Source: Caulobacter sp. (GTDB lineage Bacteria; Pseudomonadota; Alphaproteobacteria; Caulobacterales; Caulobacteraceae). Taken from it: 64,000 bases of DNA. The stretch lies in the NCBI GenBank assembly GCA_030680355.1, contig JAUXVF010000009.1, positions 1-64,000 of the forward strand. Direction: 5' to 3'. Position 1 is the stretch's first letter; each line of letters opens with the position of its first letter. Position numbers and translations under genes: made by a program. Below, one piece after another: positions 57,506 to 64,000 of this stretch. A model generated the notes under the pieces. It was not told the origin of the DNA. It saw only the letters and a program-made list of their open reading frames with translations, and did no database searches.

Positions 57506-60500
57506 GGTTTCACCGCCGCGGCGGCCACCAGCTCCCGAAGCGCGGCATTGGCGATGGTCAGTTTGGCGAAGGTCCAGCCGCCGCCGGCCTGTTCGATTTC
57601 CTCGATCGTCTTGCGCACCACCCGGCCGGGACCGGAGTGCAGCTGGGCCCAGGAATTGACCGTGGCGCGCGCGGTCTCGACATCGACGGCCGCGTCCGGC
57701 GTGCCGGCGAAGGTCATCACCGCGCGGGTGACCTCGGCCTGCTCAAGCAGCATGTCCTCGATCAGACGGCGAACGGCCATCCGTTCGAAGTGATCGCCGC
57801 CCCGCTTTTCGCCGGCGGCGGCGCGCAGCCGGTCGAAACTGAAGGCCGCCCCGACGCGGTGGTAGAGGTGAGCGGCCGCTGTCACGGGCCAGGCCCGGTC
57901 CATGGCCAGATCGATAAGCCCCGTCGCCGTCGTCAGCGGCTGGATGGCGGCGATATCCGCAGCCAGGGCTTCGGGAGCCCCGTCCTTGACGAAGATCGCG
58001 GCGCGACGCGCCACGGCCTTCTGTTCGAAGGATGACAGGATGGCCGGGGTCAGGGCGCGGAGCTCGGCGATGGCCGGACCGTAACGCTCGGTCAGGGCGG
58101 CGACGCCGCCGGGTCCCGCGCGCCTGGCCAGCCAGAAGGTCTGGCTGCGGATGATGTGGGCCAGGGCCCGGAACAGGGCCAGTTGACCCGCCGCCGAGGC
58201 CTTGCCGTCCAGGGCCGCCACCGCGTCCCAGCTATCCTGGAACCGCAGCACGCGGCGGGCGGCCTCGAAACCGGTAACCAGGGCCCCGGTGTCGCAGCCG
58301 GCCGAGGCCCGCAGCCGGACCGGGAAGGACGGGCCGCAGATGTTGATCAGCTCGTTGTCGACCACCGTGGCGATGATCTCCCGGCGCAGCCGGTGGCGGG
58401 TCATCTCGTCTTCGTAGGTCGCCAGCGGCCCCGGGAAATAGCCGACCAGGGTCGGCTCGAAGGCGGGATCGTCAGGGGCCTTAGAGGCGACGATCTCGTC
58501 GAACAGATCGATTTTGCCGTAGGCCAACAGCACAGCCAGTTCGGGCCGGGTCAGACCCTTTCCGGCGGCGGCCAGTTCGAGCATCTGGGCGGCGTCGGGC
58601 AGGCCCTCGACCTTGCGGTCCAGCCGCCCGGTGGATTCCAGCTCGATCATGAAGCGGGCGTGGTTGTCGATGTCGGCGGCGGCGTCCTGTTCGAGCAACG
58701 ACACGGCCAGGGTCTGGTCGTAGTTGTGAGCCAGGACGTGGGCGGCGACCTCGTCGGTCATCGAGGCCAGCAGCTTGTCGCGGGCCGGCCGGGTGAGGTT
58801 GCCGGCGCGCTCCACCATGCCGGTCAGGATCTTGATATTGACCTCGTGGTCGGAGCTGTCGACCCCGGCCGAATTGTCGATGGCGTCGCTGTTGATCCGG
58901 CCGCCGTTGCGGGCGAACTCGATGCGGCCCGCCTGGGTCAGGCCAAGGTTGGCGCCCTCGCCGACCACCTTGACCCGCAGCTCGCCGGCGTTGACGCGGA
59001 TGGGGTCGTTGGCCTTGTCGCCGGCCTCGGCGCTGGTTTCGCCCTTCGCCTTCACATAGGTGCCGATGCCGCCGAGATAGAGCAGTTCGGCTCGCGCCTT
59101 GAGGATGGCCGTCATCAGTTCGGACGGGGTCACCGTCTCGGCCTTGATGTCGAGCACCGCCCGGATTTCGGGCGTCAGCGGAATGGTCTTCAGAGCCCGC
59201 GAAAACACGCCGCCGCCGGCGGAGATCTTGCTGCGGTCGTAGTCGTCCCAGGACGACCGCGGCAGCTCGAACATCCGCTTGCGTTCAACCCAGGAGCTGG
59301 CCGCGTCGGGGCTGGGGTCGATGAAGATGTGCCGGTGGTCGAAAGCGGCGACCAGCCGGATGTGTTTGCTCAGCAGCATGCCATTGCCAAACACGTCGCC
59401 TGACATGTCGCCGACGCCGACGACCGTGAAGGCGGTGGTCTGGATGTCCTTGCCGGCCTCGCGGAAGTGGCGTTTGACCGCTTCCCAGGCGCCGCGGGCG
59501 GTGATGCCCATGACCTTGTGGTCGTAACCGGCCGACCCGCCCGAGGCGAAGGCGTCGCCCAGCCAGAAGCCGTAGGACTCGGCCACGGCGTTGGCGATAT
59601 CGGAGAAGGTCGCCGTGCCCTTGTCGGCCGCGACGACGAGATAAGGGTCATCGCCCTCGTGCGAGATGACCGCCGGCGGCCGCACGACGGTGTTGTCGGC
59701 GTCGATGTTGTCGGTGATGTCGAGCAGGCCGAACAGGAAGGTCTGGTAGGCCCGGATGGCCTCGGCCCGGATGACATCCTGGGCTCCGCCCCGGGGCAGC
59801 TGTTTGGGATAGAATCCGCCCTTGGAGCCCACGGGTACGATGACCGCGTTCTTGACCTGCTGGGCCTTGACCAGTCCCAGCACCTCGGTGCGGAAGTCGT
59901 CGCGGCGATCGGACCAGCGCAGGCCGCCCCGCGCCACGGGCCCAAAGCGCAGGTGCACGCCCTCGACATGAGGCGACCAGACGAAAATCTCGCGATAGGG
60001 CTTGGGCGCGGGCAGGTCCTCAAGCTCGCGGCTTGCGATCTTGTAGCTGATGTAGGGCTTGGGACCGCCGTCCGCGGCCGTCTGGTAGAAATTCGTGCGC
60101 TTGATGGCGCCGACCAGAAGAGCCAGACGGCGCAGGACCCGGTCGTGGTCCAGGCTTTCGACTCCCTGCAGGGCCATGACGATCTCGCCCATCACCGCCT
60201 CGGCCTGGCTTTCGCGGGCCTTGATGTCGGTGGCGATCGCCGGATCGAACTTGATGCGGAAGAGGTCGAGGATCAACCGCGCGACCCCCGGATACTCCGC
60301 CAGGGCCTGTTCCTGCACCATCTGGCTGGGATCGAGACCCGACTGCTGACGATAGCGGGCGAGGGCGCGGATCAGGGCCGCCTCCCGCCAGGAAACGCCG
60401 AGCTCAAGCACCAGGCGGTTGAAGCCGTCGCTCTCGGTGCGACCGTTCCAGACCGCGGTGAAGGCCGCTTCGAACGCTGCCTTCACCTCGGCGAAAACCA

Positions 60501-62355
60501 AACGCTCGCCCTGCTCGTCCTGCAACAGGAACTCATGGACCCAGACCGTCTCGCGCTCGCCGCCGGCCGTCATCGGCGACAGGTCGAACGCGTCCTCGAT
60601 GAGCGCCTTGAGGCCCATATGTTCGAGGATCGGCATGACGTCGGCGAGGGTCGCGGGTCCGCCCTTGCGATAGATCTTGAAGCGGAATCGGGTCGCGGGA
60701 TCGGACGCCGCACGGAAGGCCCGGGTGCGAAATCCCTCCTCGCTCATGGCGTCGATCTCGGCCAGATCGATCAGGGCTTCGCCGGCGGGGTAAAACTCGC
60801 GATAGCCGCTGCTGAATCCCCCCGACCATCGGGCGAGCGTGGCGGACACGCCGACGGCCGGTTCGACGGCCCGGACCGCGGCCTCGAAACGGTCGTCCCA
60901 GGTGCGGGCGGTTTCAGCGATCTCGGCCTCGACCTGGCCGAGGTCTGGCTCGACATACTGGCCAGGGTCGAGACCCAGGATGTAGTGCACGCGCGCCAAC
61001 GGCGCATCGGAAAAGCTGGGGTACCAGGCCGAGACCCGACCGCCGTACGCCTGGGCCAGAAGGACGCCGGCCCGCTCACGGACGCCGGAGTCGTAGCGCT
61101 CTCTTGGAACGAACAGCAGCACCGAGACAAAACGATCGAACGGGTCGCGGCGGGCGAACACTCGAACCCGCGGACGGTCGAACAGGTGAAGCACGCCCAG
61201 GGCCAGCTTCAGCAGCTCATCCTCGGGCGTCTGGAACAGTTCGTCCCGCGGCCAGGTCTCCAGGATATTGCGCAGGCGCTTATCATTGTGCCCGCTGACC
61301 GAGACGCCGGCGCGGGTCAGCACATTGGCCACCTTGCGCCGGATCATCGGCACCTCACGGGCCGGCGCGTCATAGGCCTCGGCGGTGAACAGGCCGACGA
61401 ACCGGACCTCGCCCGAAGGCCTGCCGTCGTCGCTGTACCGCTTGATCCCGATGTAATCCATGTAGGTGCGGCGATGGATGCGGGAGCGAAGATTGGACTT
61501 GGCCACGATCAGCGGCGAATCGGTCTCCAGGTAGCGGCGGAGCTGCTTGGACAGCACCGCCGGCTCATTGCCGCGGCGAAGAACCCGGCGCTCCTGGTCG
61601 CGAAGCACGCCCAGGCTGCCCTCCTGCTGGAAGATCGGCTCGTCGGCGGCGTAGCTGCCATCGGCCAGGCGCGGATAGTCATAAATGCGGGCGCCGAGGA
61701 AAACGAACTGATCGCGCTCCAGCCAGCGCAGGAAGGCGAGGTCCTCCGCCAGTTCCTCGGCCGGAACCGGCGCCGGGGCGCCGGACAGATCATCAATGGC
61801 CTGCCGCATCAGGGCCAGCATCGGGACGAAGTCATCGACCGCCATGCGCACGTCGCCCAGCGCCGCGCGCATGGTTTCAATCAAGCCTTCGGCCCGGTCG
61901 TCGCCCACCGGATCGAGATGCACCTGGATGACTGACAGACACCGCCCGCGATGGTGCACGAGCGGGTGGAACATGGCCCGAACCGGAAAAGCCGCGTCGG
62001 CGATTTCGGCCATGATCGAATCGACCAGGAACGGTCGATCCGGCTGTACGATCTCGAGCAGGTCGCGACCGAGGTCCTCGCCTTCCGGGCTGGTCCAGCG
62101 GCGGACCCGGATGGCCGGATCGTCGCCTTCAAGGGCCTCGCTGTATCGCCACAGGTCGGCGAACAGTGGCCCCAGAGCCCCGGGGGATGCCGTCGGCAAC
62201 TCCTCGATGGACAGGTCAGCCGCGATCTGGCTGATGAACGCCGATTCTTCGGCGTCTGGCGCGCCCGGCGCGCGTTTGAGCGCATGGGCGAAAGCTGTCG
62301 CCAAAGTATCGAAATCTAGGCCCTGCGCGGCAGGGTTAAGGCTTACGCCCTTCAT
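57502..62355 (-). CDS. gdhZ: Large NAD-dependent glutamate dehydrogenase
   Basis: 1617 residues from the ATG at 62355 (MKGVSLNPAAQGLDFDTL), with a GGGGAAA site upstream; the frame stays open 18 codons further. It has the long N-terminal ACT-like regulatory part, a middle helical region, and the Rossmann catalytic domain near 700-1100, with RGGLRWSDRRDDFRTEVLG, PVGSKGGFYPKQLP (active-site Lys) and EGANLGLTQAGRIEFARNGGRINSDAIDNSAGVD. Deaminates glutamate with NAD. In Caulobacter the orthologue GdhZ also acts on FtsZ assembly. Confidence 0.94.
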   Translation of the reverse strand: MKGVSLNPAAQGLDFDTLATAFAHALKRAPGAPDAEESAFISQIAADLSIEELPTASPGALGPLFADLWRYSEALEGDDPAIRVRRWTSPEGEDLGRDLLEIVQPDRPFLVDSIMAEIADAAFPVRAMFHPLVHHRGRCLSVIQVHLDPVGDDRAEGLIETMRAALGDVRMAVDDFVPMLALMRQAIDDLSGAPAPVPAEELAEDLAFLRWLERDQFVFLGARIYDYPRLADGSYAADEPIFQQEGSLGVLRDQERRVLRRGNEPAVLSKQLRRYLETDSPLIVAKSNLRSRIHRRTYMDYIGIKRYSDDGRPSGEVRFVGLFTAEAYDAPAREVPMIRRKVANVLTRAGVSVSGHNDKRLRNILETWPRDELFQTPEDELLKLALGVLHLFDRPRVRVFARRDPFDRFVSVLLFVPRERYDSGVRERAGVLLAQAYGGRVSAWYPSFSDAPLARVHYILGLDPGQYVEPDLGQVEAEIAETARTWDDRFEAAVRAVEPAVGVSATLARWSGGFSSGYREFYPAGEALIDLAEIDAMSEEGFRTRAFRAASDPATRFRFKIYRKGGPATLADVMPILEHMGLKALIEDAFDLSPMTAGGERETVWVHEFLLQDEQGERLVFAEVKAAFEAAFTAVWNGRTESDGFNRLVLELGVSWREAALIRALARYRQQSGLDPSQMVQEQALAEYPGVARLILDLFRIKFDPAIATDIKARESQAEAVMGEIVMALQGVESLDHDRVLRRLALLVGAIKRTNFYQTAADGGPKPYISYKIASRELEDLPAPKPYREIFVWSPHVEGVHLRFGPVARGGLRWSDRRDDFRTEVLGLVKAQQVKNAVIVPVGSKGGFYPKQLPRGGAQDVIRAEAIRAYQTFLFGLLDITDNIDADNTVVRPPAVISHEGDDPYLVVAADKGTATFSDIANAVAESYGFWLGDAFASGGSAGYDHKVMGITARGAWEAVKRHFREAGKDIQTTAFTVVGVGDMSGDVFGNGMLLSKHIRLVAAFDHRHIFIDPSPDAASSWVERKRMFELPRSSWDDYDRSKISAGGGVFSRALKTIPLTPEIRAVLDIKAETVTPSELMTAILKARAELLYLGGIGTYVKAKGETSAEAGDKANDPIRVNAGELRVKVVGEGANLGLTQAGRIEFARNGGRINSDAIDNSAGVDSSDHEVNIKILTGMVERAGNLTRPARDKLLASMTDEVAAHVLAHNYDQTLAVSLLEQDAAADIDNHARFMIELESTGRLDRKVEGLPDAAQMLELAAAGKGLTRPELAVLLAYGKIDLFDEIVASKAPDDPAFEPTLVGYFPGPLATYEDEMTRHRLRREIIATVVDNELINICGPSFPVRLRASAGCDTGALVTGFEAARRVLRFQDSWDAVAALDGKASAAGQLALFRALAHIIRSQTFWLARRAGPGGVAALTERYGPAIAELRALTPAILSSFEQKAVARRAAIFVKDGAPEALAADIAAIQPLTTATGLIDLAMDRAWPVTAAAHLYHRVGAAFSFDRLRAAAGEKRGGDHFERMAVRRLIEDMLLEQAEVTRAVMTFAGTPDAAVDVETARATVNSWAQLHSGPGRVVRKTIEEIEQAGGGWTFAKLTIANAALRELVAAAAVKP

Positions 62356-62473
62356 CGAGTTTCCCCGTGGAATTTTGTGCCAGCGTAGAGCGCTTGGGGC
62401 GCGGATCAACCGCGACCTGCCGCCTAAAGCAAGAACTTTCCGCTACGGCGCCGCGATCTTCCGGAAACGAATA

Positions 62474-62499
62474 CGCCGCCGGAGGGGGGTCCGGCGGCG
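62474..62499 (-). terminator. GC-rich hairpin after the AI-2E permease gene
   Basis: Perfect ten-base stem CGCCGCCGGA / TCCGGCGGCG around a GGGGGG loop, 142 bases past the permease stop on the minus strand and 119 upstream of the gdhZ start. On the minus strand it is followed by TATTCGTTTCC, a poor U-run. Probable terminator. Confidence 0.45.
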
Positions 62500-62640
62500 C
62501 TCGCCATCCTCACCTGGGGGAAGGTGGGACGATTTTACTACAGCCTGGCGCCGCTTTCGGGGGGAGGAGGGGCGCCAGCCGGTCCGGCGACTGCGTGTGC
62601 TGGCCGGACAGAAACACAGATAAGAGCGGTCTGGCCCGAT

Positions 62641-63801
62641 TCAAGGGGCGTCCGCCGCGGGCCGCGAACCGGACCTGGGGCGACGGGGCCGCCCGTCGTC
62701 GTTCAACCCCTGCGGGTCCCCATTTTCCGACATCATGATCGCGATCCAGCGGGACCCATCGAACTCCGCCAGAATGATCATGGCCATCACCGCCAGAGGC
62801 GTGGACAGGAACATCCCCGGCAGACTCCAGATCACGCCCCAGAAGGCGAGCGCCAGCAGAACGACGACCGGGTCAATGTTGAGCGAGTCCCCCTGCATTC
62901 GTGGGGTGATGATGTTTCCAACAAGGAACTGGATCGCATAGAGCACCGCCAGCAGAAAGACGCCCTGCCAGAGCGTATCGAACTGCACCAGGCCAAACAG
63001 GGCCGGAAAGACAATGCCGATGAAGCCGCCGATGATCGGGATGTAGGAGGCCAGGAAGATCAGGAAGGCCCAGAACAGCGCGTTGTCCAGGCCCACGAAG
63101 GTCATGGCCAGCCAGGACCCCCCTCCGATCATCAACCCCGTCACCGTCTGCACCCACAGATAGCGCTCCACGCCAAACCGGATGCGGTTGAAGATTTCGA
63201 GCGCGTCATCCCGTTCCTGACCGTGCGGGAAGAGCGCCACGATCTTGTGTTTGAACCCCCGGCGCGAGGCGATGATGAAGCCCAGATAGATGAGGACAAA
63301 AACGGCGTCAGACACCACGCCCTGAAGGCCCTGGGCCACCTGACCGATGTATTTGGTCGGGTTGAGGTCATCGAGCAACTGGGTCAGCGGCGGCGGCGCC
63401 TCGACCCCGATCTGGGCGGCGATGCGCGCCAGAAGGCCGTCCAGCCTCGGCCCGTAGCCGACCATCTGGGAGATGAAGCTGCTGGCGTTGTCAGCGACCA
63501 CCAACAAGGTGCCGCCAAAGATCAGCAGCGACAGGACAATGGCCACCGCAAGCGACAGGTTGTCGGGCAACCATGGCCAGTGGGTTTCCAGGCGCCGGGC
63601 GAAACTGTCGACCATCACGGCGAGGAACACGGCCAGGGCCAGCGGTGTGAGGATGTCGGCCAGGAGGTAGAGGGCGCTGGCGCTGGCGATGACCGCCAGA
63701 ATGACCAGGGCGTTGCGGCTGATGCGGTCGACCTTCAGCTCCGCCACGAGCGACGGCTTCGCCGCCCGTTGCCTCGGCTTTTTTTCTGGCGTTTGCACCA
63801 T
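62641..63801 (-). CDS. AI-2E (YdiK/PerM)-family permease
   Basis: 386 residues, seven to eight membrane helices: ALVILAVIASASALYLLADILTPLALAVFLAVMVDSFARR, then LSLAVAIVLSLLIFGGTLLVV. The periplasmic stretch KYIGQVAQGLQGVVSDAVFVLIYLGFIIASR and the end IIGGFIGIVFPALFGLV, LVGNIITPRMQG (N.I.P...G motif) are typical of PF01594. Some members export autoinducer-2, others act as Na+/H+ antiporters or are uncharacterised. Role here unknown. Confidence 0.92.
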   Translation of the reverse strand: MVQTPEKKPRQRAAKPSLVAELKVDRISRNALVILAVIASASALYLLADILTPLALAVFLAVMVDSFARRLETHWPWLPDNLSLAVAIVLSLLIFGGTLLVVADNASSFISQMVGYGPRLDGLLARIAAQIGVEAPPPLTQLLDDLNPTKYIGQVAQGLQGVVSDAVFVLIYLGFIIASRRGFKHKIVALFPHGQERDDALEIFNRIRFGVERYLWVQTVTGLMIGGGSWLAMTFVGLDNALFWAFLIFLASYIPIIGGFIGIVFPALFGLVQFDTLWQGVFLLAVLYAIQFLVGNIITPRMQGDSLNIDPVVVLLALAFWGVIWSLPGMFLSTPLAVMAMIILAEFDGSRWIAIMMSENGDPQGLNDDGRPRRPRSGSRPAADAP

Positions 63802-63919
63802 GCCCTGTCTCCTGTCTGTTCAGCGTGAGCTCGGACCGGCCGCCGTCGCCAATGGGCTGACTTTGCGAAGCGACGACCAGACCTGTAGGTTCCGCCCGCA
63901 ATCTTTATGGAGACGATGA

Positions 63920-64000
63920 ATGGACGGCGCCAGCGATCCCGGGACGCTTTTTGTAGGCTTTTCCGACAAGCCGGAAACGCTGCGGCTGGACCGGGCCAAT
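63920..64000 (+). CDS. N-terminus of a DUF853/HerA-like ATPase (runs off window)
   Basis: Starts MDGASDPGTLFVGFSDKPET, ending LRLDRAN at the window edge; GGAG lies seven bases upstream of the ATG. DUF853 proteins begin with a short strand-rich lead of this kind (ILVG...E...L.L..ANRHG) before their Walker A, which here would lie outside the window. The other reading, a start four bases earlier, gives an Arg-rich peptide without similarity. Family call is tentative as only 27 codons are visible. Confidence 0.5.
   Translation, partial: MDGASDPGTLFVGFSDKPETLRLDRAN

Noticed and set aside
59467..61935. 822-codon plus-strand open frame
   Set aside because: Antisense to gdhZ with no recognisable domain.

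Overview
The window is high-GC alphaproteobacterial DNA, most likely from the family Caulobacteraceae (Caulobacter, Phenylobacterium or Brevundimonas type). The evidence is a cytosolic hybrid kinase that lines up with Caulobacter ShkA and sits next to an AmpG-type permease, a 1618-residue NAD-dependent glutamate dehydrogenase of the GdhZ class, a short YGYWRPYWR-type lipoprotein, and frequent convergent or overlapping genes. No tRNA, rRNA, CRISPR array, integrase or transposase was seen.

Positions 1 to about 9,100 look like the right-hand part of a genomic island. It carries a heavy-metal RND efflux operon on the minus strand (czcC-czcB-czcA plus a small His-rich periplasmic protein; czcA runs off the left edge). 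It also carries a Cro/C1-type regulator divergent from an orphan HerA/TraD-like ATPase, and a protein built of four helix-turn-helix units. The island ends abruptly inside the 3' part of a comM/yifB (Mg-chelatase-like) gene, whose 5' part is not in the window.

From about 9,600 onward the content is chromosomal. 9.7-19.8 kb: ABC-F ATPase, a BNR-repeat protein coupled to a MoaD/ThiS-like ubiquitin-fold protein, the ShkA-like kinase, AmpG, a trypsin-like protease, a DUF350 protein, RlmN and an isoaspartyl peptidase. 19.8-33.9 kb: oxidoreductases and short-chain dehydrogenases, small transporters, ArgG, Kup, an Rrf2 regulator with an adjacent flavodoxin-like protein, MarC and PyrF. 34-37 kb: a soluble GAF-PAS histidine kinase with a stand-alone receiver and a receiver-HPt protein. 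37-39.7 kb: rubrerythrin, an HdrD/GlpC-like Fe-S protein and DUF3501, a peroxide/iron-type redox module with a Fur-box-like site in front. 40-42.3 kb: class I NrdA with paired NrdR-box-like sites.

42.4-50.2 kb: acyl-CoA and redox metabolism (CoA-transferase, GST, nitronate monooxygenase, 3-hydroxybutyrate dehydrogenase with a PhaR-like operator), YaaA and the SdhE-partner type assembly factor DUF1674. 50.2-51.2 kb: two tandem paralogous small membrane proteins with an AHAHLNLLGW motif, the first behind a strikingly self-complementary leader that covers its start codon. 51.2-57.5 kb: RsmB, Rpe, a heparinase II/III-like protein and PurH, with a recognisable ZTP (pfl) riboswitch in front of purH. 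57.5-64 kb: NAD-glutamate dehydrogenase, an AI-2E-family permease, and the first 27 codons of a DUF853/HerA-like ATPase.

I found no clear new multi-gene defence system. The best candidates for undescribed biology are the four-HTH protein with the orphan ATPase at the island edge, the BNR plus MoaD-like pair, and the nested leader hairpin at 50.24-50.31 kb. All readings are by eye; no alignment, folding or GC calculation was run.
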